From: Pseudomonadota bacterium
GTDB taxonomy: Bacteria > Pseudomonadota > Alphaproteobacteria > Rhizobiales > Xanthobacteraceae
NCBI GenBank assembly: GCA_963205465.1
Contig: CAUJKG010000103.1
Location: 1-22,324 of the forward strand
Direction of reading: 5' to 3'
DNA length: 22,324 nt
Within the stretch, counting starts at the first letter, position 1. Each line of letters opens with the position of its first letter. Positions 1 through 6,929 of this stretch are shown here, one piece after another. A program made the translations under genes and the position numbers. The notes beneath the pieces were generated by a model. That model was not told the DNA's origin. It saw only the letters and a program-made list of their open reading frames with translations, and did not search any database.

Positions 1-350
1 ATAACGGCCGCGTCCTGACACCGGCAGAATTGAGCACGCGCGGCACTACCCGGAACGACAGCTCGGGGACGAACCCGAACGCGAACGACGCACAATCGAC
101 GCCGCAGGGTCTTGGCATTCCGACCATCAACAATCTTTTCCGCCGCGCGGCCAAGGGCGATCAGGAGTTGCCGCTCGAGTTCAAGGGCGAGCCGGAACGC
201 ACGTCGCTGACGCAGCCGCCAACCGGCTATCTGACGCCGTCGACGAGCGCCCCTTACGGCACTGTGGCGCAGGACAAGAAGCAAAAGGACGGCACGCGTC
301 TCGTGCATCCGAACATGCCGGATTACTCGGGGCCGATCCAAACGCAGTAG
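1..350 (+). CDS. 3' end of a hypothetical envelope protein gene (possibly DUF3035-like), cut by the window edge
   Basis: An open frame runs in from the left edge (first complete codon at base 3) and stops with TAG at 348-350, giving about 115 C-terminal residues. No start is visible. The segment is hydrophilic and low in complexity, rich in Thr, Pro, Asn, Gly and Gln, with a short GRVLTPAEL stretch near its start and no membrane segment. That stretch, and the position just upstream of an M16 peptidase pair, recall the DUF3035 lipoproteins that sit between lspA and M16 genes in related Rhizobiales. That assignment is from memory of gene order, not from a diagnostic motif. The next gene begins 77 bases downstream on the same strand, so co-transcription is plausible. 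The frame is convincing; the identity is not. Confidence 0.55.
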   Translation, partial: NGRVLTPAELSTRGTTRNDSSGTNPNANDAQSTPQGLGIPTINNLFRRAAKGDQELPLEFKGEPERTSLTQPPTGYLTPSTSAPYGTVAQDKKQKDGTRLVHPNMPDYSGPIQTQ

Positions 351-427
351 CTGTGTTTGCTTCTGGCCCGGCTTATCCGTGCCGTGAGTTCAGCCGGTTG
401 CTGACGCTGTTGGGAGAATTCCACAAG

Positions 428-1801
428 GTGAAGAACTTCGTCATGAGCGCGATCGCAATTTGTGCAGCCGCCGGCTCGGCGGCTGTTGTCTTGCCCGCCA
501 CCCGCGCGGATGCGCTGGGTCTGCAGGTGAGCGAATTCAAGCTCGCCAACGGGCTGCAGGTCGTGGTGATCCCCGACCGCCGCACGCCGGTCGTGACCCA
601 CATGGTCTGGTACAATGTGGGTTCGGCGGACGAGACGCCGGGAAAGTCCGGTCTCGCCCATTTCCTCGAACATCTGATGTTCAAGGGCACGGATAAAAAT
701 CCGGGCGGGAAATTCTCCAAGGTGGTCGCGACCATCGGCGGTCAGGAGAATGCTTTCACGTCGCAGGATTACACCGCCTACTTCCAGCGCGTGACGAAGG
801 AAAACCTCGAACAGGTGATGACCTTCGAAGCCGATCGCATGACCGGGCTGCATCTGACCGACGACGTCGTGCTGCCCGAGCGCAATGTCGTGCTCGAAGA
901 GCGCCGGACCCGCACCGACAATGACCCGGCCGCGCAACTTGCCGAAGCGCTCACGGCTGCGCTTTACGTCAATCATCCTTACGGCCGTCCGATCATTGGC
1001 TGGATGCACGAGATCAGGCAGCTCGATCGTCAGTCGGCGCTGGATTTTTACAAGCGCTTCTATACGCCGAACAATGCCGTGCTCGTGCTCGCCGGCGACC
1101 TCGATGAAAAGGAAGCGCGCGAACTTGCCGAGAAAACCTATGGCAAGGTGCCGCGCTTGCTCGAGATTGCGCCGCGCGTTCGTCCGGTCGAGCCGGAGCC
1201 CCACGCCCACCGCAGGCTTTCGCTCGCCGATCAGCGCGTGAGGCAGCCGGCGCTGTCGCGTTATTATCTGGTGCCTTCCTATCGTACCGGCGCCGGCAAC
1301 GAAGCCGAAGCGCTCGAAATTCTTTCGCACATTCTGGGTGGCGGACAGACCAGCCGGCTTTACCATGCGCTGGTCGTGGAGAAGGGCATCGCGGCCAATG
1401 CCGGCGCCTGGTATCAAGGCACGGCGCTCGATGCCACGCGCTTCGGCGTCTATGCCTCGCCGCGTCCCGGCGTCGCGCTGGCCGACCTCGAGGCGGCACT
1501 GGATCAAGTGATCGAGGAAGTCATCGAGAAGGGTGTGAGCGCCGACGAGATCGATCGCGTGAAGACGCGGATCATCGCTTCCACGATCTTCTCGCAGGAC
1601 AACCAGGCTACGCTCGCGCGCATTTATGGCGCGGCGCTCACGACGGGGCTGACCGTCGAATCCGTGAAGGAATGGCCCAACCGGATCCGCGCGGTCACGC
1701 CCGAAGAGGTTCGCGCTGCCGCAAAGAAGTGGCTCGATCTTCGCCGCGCGGTCACGGGTCATCTCGTGCGGCCTGCGGCATTGCCGGAGAAACGGACGTG
1801 A
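428..1801 (+). CDS. M16 family zinc metallopeptidase, exported, catalytic partner
   Basis: A pitrilysin/mitochondrial-processing-peptidase-like protein of 457 residues. The GTG at 428 is chosen because GGGAG lies 11 bases upstream and it gives a signal peptide (MKNFVMSAIAI core, Ala-Asp-Ala near residue 29). An upstream in-frame GTG at 353 would put 25 non-signal residues in front. The inverted zinc motif HFLEH is at residues 78-82, with the third ligand probably Glu158 in NVVLEE, the usual 75-77 residues later. The C-terminal M16 domain includes LGGGQTSRLY. The stop overlaps the next start (TGATG), so the two proteins are translationally coupled and likely form a heterodimer of active and inactive halves. 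It probably degrades peptides in the periplasm; substrate unknown. Confidence 0.93.
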   Translation: MKNFVMSAIAICAAAGSAAVVLPATRADALGLQVSEFKLANGLQVVVIPDRRTPVVTHMVWYNVGSADETPGKSGLAHFLEHLMFKGTDKNPGGKFSKVVATIGGQENAFTSQDYTAYFQRVTKENLEQVMTFEADRMTGLHLTDDVVLPERNVVLEERRTRTDNDPAAQLAEALTAALYVNHPYGRPIIGWMHEIRQLDRQSALDFYKRFYTPNNAVLVLAGDLDEKEARELAEKTYGKVPRLLEIAPRVRPVEPEPHAHRRLSLADQRVRQPALSRYYLVPSYRTGAGNEAEALEILSHILGGGQTSRLYHALVVEKGIAANAGAWYQGTALDATRFGVYASPRPGVALADLEAALDQVIEEVIEKGVSADEIDRVKTRIIASTIFSQDNQATLARIYGAALTTGLTVESVKEWPNRIRAVTPEEVRAAAKKWLDLRRAVTGHLVRPAALPEKRT

Positions 1802-3159
1802 TGTTGTTCGGCGCTTTCCGCGGCATGCGCGGTATCCTGAAAGGACTTCTGATGGCTCTCGCCCTGTTCTCGGCGTCCAACGCCGCGGACGCCCAGATCG
1901 GAAAAATCGAGCGCGTCGTGACGCCGGCCGGAATCGAACTCTGGTTCGTAAAGGACGACACGCTGCCGATCCTTTCCATGTATTTCGCCTTCGAGGGTGG
2001 CGCGTCGCAGGATCCCGCCGACCGTGCGGGCTTGGCCTATTTCACTGCCGCGATGCTCGACGAAGGAGCCGGCGACCTCGATGCGCGCACCTTCCAGGAG
2101 CGGCTTGAGCGGCGCGCGATTTCGCTGAGTTTCAGCGCCGACCGTGATACCTTCCGCGGCAGCCTGCGCGTCTTGAGCGAACATCGCGCGGAAGCCTTCG
2201 AGCTCTTGCGCCTGTCGCTGAATGCGCCGCGTTTCGATCAGGAGGCGATCGATCGCATTCGCGCCAGCATTCTCGCGGCGAACCGGCGCAGCCAGAACAA
2301 TCCGGACGAGGTGGCGAGCCTGCGCTGGTTTGCGTCGGCCTTTCCGAACCATCCTTACGGGCGTCCGGTAAAAGGCGACGAAGCTTCGGTCTCCGGCATC
2401 GAGCGCAACATGCTCTTTGCTTATGTGAAGAAGAACTTGGCGCGCTCCAACCTGAAGATCGCCGTGGTCGGGTCGATTGATCGCAACGAACTCATTCGCC
2501 TGGTCGACGAGTCCTTCTCGAAACTACCCGCCAAAGCCGAACTTTCCCCGGTAGCGGAAGTGAAGCCGCAGTCTCTTGGTCGCCGCGATGTCGTCGATCT
2601 GAACATTCCGCAGACCGCGATCATTTTCGGCAGCAGCGGCATCAAGCGCTCGGACCCGGATTTCATCCCGGCTTTTGTGCTGAACCACATTCTGGGGGGC
2701 GGCAGCTTCTCCTCGCGGCTCTATCGCGAGGTGCGCGAAAAACGCGGGCTCGCGTATTCGGTCTATTCTCATCTTGCCACGCTGGATTATGCGGGGCTCT
2801 TTCTCGGCGGCACCTCGACTCGCAACGACCGCGCTGCGGAAGCCTTGCAGATCATCGAGCAGGAAATCGCCCGGATGGCGAAGGAAGGGCCGACCGCGGA
2901 GGAGCTCGCACAGGCCAAGAGCTATCTGACCGGGTCGTATCTGCTGCACTTCGATACCTCCGCCAAGGTCGCGCAGCAGTTGCTCGAGATTCAGCTCGAA
3001 AATCTGGGCATCGATTACATCCAGCGCCGCAACAAACTGGTTAACGCGGTATCCGAGGAAGACGTCCGCCGCGCAGCAAAGAGATTGTTAGCAGACAGCA
3101 AGCTACTGGTAATTATGGTCGGGAGACCCGCACCGCTGGCCAAGGCCAACGGTGGTTGA
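1801..3159 (+). CDS. M16 family peptidase-like protein, exported, zinc motif absent
   Basis: The second member of the M16 pair, 452 residues, starting at the ATG that overlaps the previous stop codon by one base. A basic N-terminus followed by LLMALALFSASNAADA is a signal peptide. Where the catalytic partner has HFLEH, this protein reads YFTAAMLDE, so it cannot bind zinc in the usual way. It keeps the conserved C-terminal M16 segment with GGGSFSSRLY and, shortly after, the R/Y pair (EKRGLAYSVYS) that M16 enzymes use to hold the substrate backbone. By analogy with alpha-MPP and other bacterial M16B pairs it is the non-catalytic subunit that completes the chamber. An upstream in-frame start exists inside the previous gene but would bury the signal peptide. 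Confidence 0.92.
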   Translation: MLFGAFRGMRGILKGLLMALALFSASNAADAQIGKIERVVTPAGIELWFVKDDTLPILSMYFAFEGGASQDPADRAGLAYFTAAMLDEGAGDLDARTFQERLERRAISLSFSADRDTFRGSLRVLSEHRAEAFELLRLSLNAPRFDQEAIDRIRASILAANRRSQNNPDEVASLRWFASAFPNHPYGRPVKGDEASVSGIERNMLFAYVKKNLARSNLKIAVVGSIDRNELIRLVDESFSKLPAKAELSPVAEVKPQSLGRRDVVDLNIPQTAIIFGSSGIKRSDPDFIPAFVLNHILGGGSFSSRLYREVREKRGLAYSVYSHLATLDYAGLFLGGTSTRNDRAAEALQIIEQEIARMAKEGPTAEELAQAKSYLTGSYLLHFDTSAKVAQQLLEIQLENLGIDYIQRRNKLVNAVSEEDVRRAAKRLLADSKLLVIMVGRPAPLAKANGG

Positions 3160-3189
3160 ATTCGAGGGGTTCGCGAGCGCTCCACCTGC

Positions 3190-3198
3190 TGTTATTAT
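3190..3198 (+). promoter_or_regulatory. Candidate extended -10 promoter of the lipoprotein gene
   Basis: TGTTATTAT matches an extended -10 (TG-N-TATAAT) with one mismatch in the hexamer. No good -35 lies 17 bases upstream. The expected start near 3205 would leave a leader of about 18 bases containing the GGAGGGAG ribosome site (3207-3214). CGAGCGC at 3174-3180 and GCGCTCG at 3201-3207 form an inverted repeat around this element. Inference only. Confidence 0.35.
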
Positions 3199-3222
3199 GG
3201 GCGCTCGGAGGGAGTGGTGAGT

Positions 3223-4050
3223 ATGCGTAACGGTTCCAAGCATGTCCTGCGCAAGCAGGGCTGGGCGGCCTTCGTGTTGGTGGGCCTGCTCGGGGGGTGC
3301 AGCACCGTCGAGAACGTGATGGGCCCCATCGGCAATATGGGGAATATTTTCAGCCAGAATACACCGGCTGAAAATCAGAACCCGAATCCGAATGCCCCGA
3401 CCCAGATCAACGCGGACGAAAACTGTCCCGGGGCAACCATCCGCCAGGGCGCCGCAGCCTGGGCGATTCCGGCCGGGCAGGGCCCGACCAATATCCGGTA
3501 TCAGGCGAGCATCGTGCAGATCGCGCGTGAATGCTCCATCGTCGGCGACACCATGACGATCAAGATCGGCATTGAAGGCCGTGTCCTGGTCGGTCCCAAG
3601 GGTGGGGCCGGCAACGTAACGGTGCCGATGCGTGTCGCGCTGGTACAGGAAGGCCCGCAGCCGCGCCCGGTCGTCTCCAAGTTCTACGCGGTCCAGGTCA
3701 GCGTGCCGCAAGGCGCGACGCAGGTGCCCTTTACCCAGGTCGACAACGACGTGTCGTTCCAGCTCCCTGCGGACAAGGACCTCGAGCGCTACATCATTTA
3801 TGTCGGTTTCGATCCGCAAGGTGCGCCACCGCCGCCAAAAGCGAAGGCCAAGCCGAAGCCGCGTCCGAAAGCGAAGCCGAAACCCAAGGCTGCGCCGCAG
3901 CAGCAGCCGGTGCAGCAGCAACAGCAGCAGCAGCCGACATTCCAGCCGCCGCCGGCCCAGCAGCAGCAACCGACGTTTCAGCCGCCGCCGACGCAGCAAC
4001 CGCAGCAGCCGCGTAACGTTCCGACGTTCGAACCGCCGCCGCGTCAGTAA
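3223..4050 (+). CDS. Predicted lipoprotein with Lys-Pro and Pro-Gln rich C-terminal tail
   Basis: The ATG at 3223 sits 8 bases after a near-ideal GGAGGGAG; two GTG codons just upstream (3214, 3217) are in frame but overlap that site. The 275-residue product has a lipoprotein signal ending in LLGGC, with Cys26 the expected lipidated residue. Residues about 30-65 are Asn/Pro-rich, about 65-205 look like a folded beta-rich domain, and from about 207 the chain becomes Lys-Pro repeats (KAKAKPKPRPKAKPKPK). It ends in poly-Gln and three PTF(Q/E)PPP units. The basic Pro-rich stretch could lie along peptidoglycan or a charged surface, but no family is recognised. It has its own candidate promoter and a strong terminator, so it is probably monocistronic. 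Confidence 0.85.
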   Translation: MRNGSKHVLRKQGWAAFVLVGLLGGCSTVENVMGPIGNMGNIFSQNTPAENQNPNPNAPTQINADENCPGATIRQGAAAWAIPAGQGPTNIRYQASIVQIARECSIVGDTMTIKIGIEGRVLVGPKGGAGNVTVPMRVALVQEGPQPRPVVSKFYAVQVSVPQGATQVPFTQVDNDVSFQLPADKDLERYIIYVGFDPQGAPPPPKAKAKPKPRPKAKPKPKAAPQQQPVQQQQQQQPTFQPPPAQQQQPTFQPPPTQQPQQPRNVPTFEPPPRQ

Positions 4051-4061
4051 TTGCGGAGCAA

Positions 4062-4099
4062 ATAAAAAAACGGCCGCCTCGAGCGGCCGTTTTCTTTTG
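4062..4099 (+). terminator. Strong intrinsic terminator after the lipoprotein gene
   Basis: A perfect 7-bp GC stem (CGGCCGC at 4071-4077, GCGGCCG at 4083-4089) with a CTCGA loop is followed by TTTTCTTTT. An A-run precedes it, so it could also stop minus-strand transcription. It lies 20 bases past the stop codon. Confidence 0.9.
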
Positions 4100-4233
4100 C
4101 CGATGTTGGGGAAACCCGACTTGGGTAACAAAGCCCGGCCAGGACGAGTTTCGTAGGCCCATGAATTTACCCGGTGCTTTTCCGGCCAGCTCTTACGCGC
4201 ACCTGGATTTTGAAAATCGAGCCCGCATATCCC
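4100..4233. other. Non-coding island between two bidirectional terminators
   Basis: About 134 bases separate the lipoprotein terminator from the atp operon terminator and carry no convincing gene. GTTGGG-GAAA-CCCGAC (4105-4120) can form a 6-bp stem (one G-U pair on the plus strand) capped by a GNRA-type GAAA loop. The octamer CCGGCCAG occurs twice. No clear promoter was found, so this may simply be spacer. Confidence 0.4.
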
Positions 4234-4267
4234 AATAAAAAACGGCCGCCCAAGGCGGCCGCTTTTT
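4234..4267 (-). terminator. Intrinsic terminator of the F0 atp operon
   Basis: On the minus strand CGGCCGCC-TTG-GGCGGCCG (stem arms 4243-4250 and 4254-4261) is followed by TTTTTTATT. The opposite side also carries a T-run, so it works in principle in both directions. It lies 22 bases past the stop of the subunit b gene. Confidence 0.9.
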
Positions 4268-4289
4268 GTCTTCGATGCAGGAGAAACGA

Positions 4290-4784
4290 TCAGCCCAAAC
4301 GGGCTTTGACGTCCTTGATCGCGGTGTCGAGGAGCGATGCGCCGTCCGGGCCTTTTGCGGTTTCGGAGACGATGGCTTCCGCGGCTTTCACCGCGGCATC
4401 GGCAGCGGCCGCGCGAACGTCGGCCATGGCCTGCTGTTCGGCCTGTGCGATCTTGGTCTCCGCCATCTTCGTGCGGCGCACCACGAAATCTTCGAGGCGC
4501 GTTTTGGCTTCGGCCGCGATCTGCTGTGCTTCGGTATTGGCCTGCGCGATGATCGCCTTTGCCTCGTCTTCGGCCTCGCGCGCTTTCTGCTTGTATTCGG
4601 CAAGCAGACGCTCGGCTTCCTGCTTTAGGCGCTTGGCTTCGTCGAGTTCGGCTCTGACCTTGGCGCCGCGCTGATCGAGTAAGCCGAGCAGCGAGCGATG
4701 TGCGCCGAAGCGGAATACGAGGATCAGGAACGCCGCGAAGGATACCGCGACCCAAAGCTCGGCTTCGTATAACCAGTGTGGCAC
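4290..4784 (-). CDS. atpF: F0F1 ATP synthase subunit b
   Basis: One strand of the peripheral stalk that holds F1 against rotation. The 164-residue protein has one N-terminal membrane segment (about residues 9-27, ELWVAVSFAAFLILVFRFG), then a long charged Ala/Glu/Lys/Arg helix typical of subunit b. The start is GTG at 4784, 9 bases after TAAGGAG, a ribosome site that contains the stop codon of the preceding b' gene. It is the last gene of atpI-atpB-atpE-b'-b and is followed by a strong terminator. The order b' then b matches photosynthetic and rhizobial alphaproteobacteria. It is b rather than b' because it is last, slightly shorter, and lacks the soluble N-terminal lead of b'. Confidence 0.95.
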   Translation of the reverse strand: MPHWLYEAELWVAVSFAAFLILVFRFGAHRSLLGLLDQRGAKVRAELDEAKRLKQEAERLLAEYKQKAREAEDEAKAIIAQANTEAQQIAAEAKTRLEDFVVRRTKMAETKIAQAEQQAMADVRAAAADAAVKAAEAIVSETAKGPDGASLLDTAIKDVKARLG

Positions 4785-4793
4785 GGGGCAAGG

Positions 4794-4800
4794 CTCCTTA
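4794..4800 (-). promoter_or_regulatory. Ribosome site of atpF fused to the b' stop codon
   Basis: TAAGGAG on the minus strand serves as both the TAA stop of b' (4798-4800) and the Shine-Dalgarno of atpF. A terminating ribosome would end on the next initiation site, which should couple synthesis of b and b'. It also supports the GTG start of atpF. Confidence 0.8.
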
Positions 4801-5328
4801 GTGCAGCGCGGCGTCGACTGCGCGCTCGACCGACTGCTGGGCAGGCGCTTTGCCCGTCAGCCGTTCGACGATCAGTCCGGTGGTGTCGATCGCAATGCCG
4901 CGTACGTTCGACATTGCCGCGGTCTTGGTCGAAGCGATCTGCTTCTCCGCCGCTTCCAGCTTGGTCTTCAGCCCGTTTTCGAGCTGCTTGCGCTGGGCTT
5001 CGGCTTCTGCGGCTGCCTTGGCCTGAGACTCGGAAGCGAGCGCCTGTGCTTTCGCGCGGGCTTCGGCGAGGTTCTTTTCATAGGCAACCTGCGCCGCTTC
5101 GCTTTCGTTCTTCAGGCGGTTTGCAGCCGCAAGATCGCTTTCGATGATCGTGTTGCGTTCGGCGATCGCGCCGCCGATGCGCGGCAGCAATATCCGCGAC
5201 AACAGGACGTAAAGGGCCGCGAAGCAGATCGCGAGCCAGAACAGCTGCGAAGCGACCGTTTCGCCCTGGAAGGGCGGGAACGGCGCCTTCTTGCCACCCG
5301 GTACTTCGGTATGTGCGTTCGTAGCCAT
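4798..5328 (-). CDS. atpG: F0F1 ATP synthase subunit b'
   Basis: The second peripheral-stalk strand, pairing with b in a b/b' heterodimer. The 176-residue protein has about 27 polar residues, one membrane helix (about 28-48, LFWLAICFAALYVLLSRILLP), then a long Ala/Glu/Lys/Gln coiled helix. The N-terminal lead ending PPFQGETVASQLFW is typical of alphaproteobacterial b'. The symbol atpG is used for b' in some rhizobial annotations (atpF2 in others); this is not the gamma subunit. It begins 24 bases after atpE and has only a weak ribosome site, so it probably depends on translation from upstream. Confidence 0.94.
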   Translation of the reverse strand: MATNAHTEVPGGKKAPFPPFQGETVASQLFWLAICFAALYVLLSRILLPRIGGAIAERNTIIESDLAAANRLKNESEAAQVAYEKNLAEARAKAQALASESQAKAAAEAEAQRKQLENGLKTKLEAAEKQIASTKTAAMSNVRGIAIDTTGLIVERLTGKAPAQQSVERAVDAALH

Positions 5329-5352
5329 TTACGCCGGCTTTCGTTGGTTCGC

Positions 5353-5592
5353 TTAGACGGCGAACAGGAGCAGGAGCGCGATCAAGAGCGAGAAGATGCC
5401 GAGCGCTTCGGTCACGGCGAAGCCGAAAATCAGGTTGCCGAACTGACCCTGCGCCGCGGCCGGGTTGCGGAGCGCCGACGACAGGTAGTTGCCGAAAATG
5501 AAGGCCACGCCGATCGCGGCGCCGCCCATGCCGATCGCCGCGATGCCGGCGCCGATCATACGGCCGAGTTCTTTTGCTGCTACTGGATCCAT
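5353..5592 (-). CDS. atpE: F0F1 ATP synthase subunit c (proteolipid ring)
   Basis: The proton-carrying ring subunit: 79 residues, two membrane helices joined by the polar RNP loop (Arg42-Asn43-Pro44). The essential carboxylate is Glu62 (FAVTEALGIF). Helix 1 has the Gly/Ala pattern needed for ring packing (GAGIAAIGMGGAAIG). Bases just upstream carry AGAGGAG seven bases before ATG, one of the best ribosome sites in the operon, in keeping with the high copy number of c. An ordinary proton-type enzyme is expected, since the Gln and Thr/Ser ligands of sodium-type c subunits are not evident. Confidence 0.97.
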   Translation of the reverse strand: MDPVAAKELGRMIGAGIAAIGMGGAAIGVAFIFGNYLSSALRNPAAAQGQFGNLIFGFAVTEALGIFSLLIALLLLFAV

Positions 5593-5637
5593 AGTGAAAC
5601 TCCTCTGGAAGGCTTTCTGGTTGAACTATTCTGGCCG

Positions 5638-6390
5638 TTAGTGGCCGGGGTGAATTGCGTCGTTGAGGTAGAGACAGGTGAGAATGGTGAAGACGTAGGC
5701 CTGCAGGAACGCGACCAGGAGTTCGAGCGCGGTCAGCGCGATCAGCATGCCGAACGGCAGCACGCCGAGCAGCCAACCGGCAACGCCCAGCGAAGTCGCG
5801 AGCAGGCCGATGAAGCTTGCGAAAACCTTCAGCGTGATGTGGCCCGCGAGCATATTGGCGAACAGTCGCACCGACAGCGAAAGCGGGCGCGAGAGGAACG
5901 ACAGGATTTCGATCAGCGTGATCAGCGGCATGATGAATAGCGGCACGCCGGACGGGAAGAACAGTTTGAAGAACTTCAGGCCGTTCTTGTAGATGCCGTA
6001 AACGATCACGACCAGGATCACGAGCACCGCGAGCGCGCCGGTGACCGCGATGTGGCTCGTCACCGTGAAGAAGCCCGGGATCAGGCCGAGCAGGTTCAGG
6101 ACGAGCACGAAGGTGAAGAGCGAGAACACCAGCGGGAAGAAGCGCATGCCTTCGTTGCCGGCCGTACTTCGCACCGTGTTCGCCACGAATTCATAGGTCA
6201 ATTCGACCAGCGACTGCACGCGGCCCGGCACCACGCTCCGCTTCGTCGTCGCAAGATAAGCGAGACCGGTGATGATCGCGACCGCGGCCATCATGAACAG
6301 CGAAGAATTGGTGATTGCGATTTCGTGCCCGCCGATATGGCCAAGGGTCACGATCTTCTTGATCTGGAATTGTGCAATCGGGTCGGCCAT
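5638..6390 (-). CDS. atpB: F0F1 ATP synthase subunit a
   Basis: The stator channel protein that passes protons to the c ring; 250 residues with several hydrophobic helices. The essential arginine is Arg175 in SLSVRLFANMLAGH, the family signature, and the last helix reads ALELLVAFLQAYVF. The start is the ATG at 6390 (MADPIAQFQIKK), which matches known rhizobial subunit a proteins. The frame stays open for 58 more codons upstream into atpI, but that part is basic and not family-like. The ribosome site is weak. It lies 38 bases after atpI and 45 before atpE. Confidence 0.96.
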   Translation of the reverse strand: MADPIAQFQIKKIVTLGHIGGHEIAITNSSLFMMAAVAIITGLAYLATTKRSVVPGRVQSLVELTYEFVANTVRSTAGNEGMRFFPLVFSLFTFVLVLNLLGLIPGFFTVTSHIAVTGALAVLVILVVIVYGIYKNGLKFFKLFFPSGVPLFIMPLITLIEILSFLSRPLSLSVRLFANMLAGHITLKVFASFIGLLATSLGVAGWLLGVLPFGMLIALTALELLVAFLQAYVFTILTCLYLNDAIHPGH

Positions 6391-6428
6391 CGTTCTTCGT
6401 CTCATCCGGCGCGTGGTTGCGCCGCTTT

Positions 6429-6776
6429 CTATTTTTTCCGCTCGCCAAAGTGCGGCACCGCGCCGACCGAGCGAAGCACGTTCAATACGCCGGCTGCGAA
6501 GCCGAGGAGAATGAAAACGATCAGCCCCCACGGCGACCATCCGGTGAGCTTGTCGAAAACCCACCCGACGCCGAAGCCCGCGACGACGCCACCGACGAAA
6601 TCGCCGGAGAGCTTCAAGCCTCGCGTGAACCCGGATTTGTCCGCAGCGTCGGGCGGAGTTGCGGAGCGGGTCCGCAATTCTTCCGCCTCACGCGCGTCGA
6701 GTTTTTCGTCGAGACGTCGCAGCCTCTCGGAAAGATCGCCCCCGCCGTTTCCGCTCTTGGGGTCGCCGCCGCTCAC
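6429..6776 (-). CDS. atpI: AtpI family ATP synthase assembly protein
   Basis: The first gene of the F0 operon, 115 residues. A charged, helical N-terminus (about 1-50) precedes two membrane helices (about 57-75 and 84-102) rich in Gly, including DFVGGVVAGFGVGWVFD and a GFAAGVLNVLR end, the AtpI pattern. AtpI proteins are thought to help c-ring assembly and sometimes magnesium supply; the exact role here is inferred. The start is GTG at 6776, with GAGAGG nine bases upstream. The leader is unusually structured, with a terminator-like hairpin about 25 bases before the ribosome site. Confidence 0.9.
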   Translation of the reverse strand: MSGGDPKSGNGGGDLSERLRRLDEKLDAREAEELRTRSATPPDAADKSGFTRGLKLSGDFVGGVVAGFGVGWVFDKLTGWSPWGLIVFILLGFAAGVLNVLRSVGAVPHFGERKK

Positions 6777-6800
6777 GTCGGAAAACCTCTCAAAAGTCGA

Positions 6801-6829
6801 GAAAAATAGCGGCTTCTTTCCGAAGCCGC
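6801..6829 (-). terminator. Terminator-like hairpin in the atp leader
   Basis: On the minus strand GCGGCTTC-GGAAA-GAAGCCGC (arms 6822-6829 and 6809-6816) is a perfect 8-bp stem followed by TATTTTTC. It fits an intrinsic terminator of smc, but lies downstream of the best promoter for atpI, so an attenuator or a 5' stabilising hairpin is equally possible. Confidence 0.65.
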
Positions 6830-6833
6830 GCGG

Positions 6834-6862
6834 ACCATAGTGACGGGGTTTATGGGTGTCAA
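6834..6862 (-). promoter_or_regulatory. Candidate sigma-70 promoter P2 of the atp operon
   Basis: The minus strand has TTGACA (6862-6857), a 17-base spacer and TATGGT (6839-6834): a perfect -35, ideal spacing and a -10 with four of six matches. Transcription would start near 6827, at the very foot of the GCGGCTTC hairpin. The -35 lies inside one arm of a 15-bp inverted repeat. Confidence 0.6.
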
Positions 6863-6887
6863 GAAACGTAAACGTCTCTTAACACCC
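6854..6887 (-). repeat. 15-bp stem-loop with G-U pairs in the smc-atp intergenic region
   Basis: Reading the minus strand, GGGTGTTAAGAGACG (6887-6873), loop TTTA, then CGTTTCTTGACACCC (6868-6854) pair over all 15 positions with two G-U wobbles. On the plus strand those two positions are mismatches, so the structure favours minus-strand RNA. No T-run follows it. The right arm contains the -35 of P2. Confidence 0.7.
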
Positions 6888-6890
6888 TGT

Positions 6891-6918
6891 ATTATTTGGG
6901 TAAATCGGCGTCGATCAA
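6891..6918 (-). promoter_or_regulatory. Candidate upstream promoter P1 of the atp operon
   Basis: TTGATC (6918-6913), a 16-base spacer and AATAAT (6896-6891) on the minus strand. The -10 has five of six consensus bases and the -35 four. A transcript from here would carry the 15-bp stem-loop at its 5' end. Confidence 0.4.
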
Positions 6919-6929
6919 GGGTGCGGCGG

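Noticed and set aside
323..1762. Long open frame on the minus strand opposite the first M16 gene
   Set aside because: It is Arg/His/Gly-rich without recognisable motifs, lies wholly antisense to a clear peptidase gene, and is the usual by-product of GC-rich codon use.
3103..4791. Long minus-strand frame across the lipoprotein gene, both terminators and atpF
   Set aside because: It runs through two strong terminators and overlaps two well-supported genes; its translation is repetitive Arg/Leu sequence.
6391..6564. N-terminal extension of atpB
   Set aside because: The extra 58 residues are basic and unlike subunit a, and they overlap atpI; MADPIAQFQIKK is the family start.
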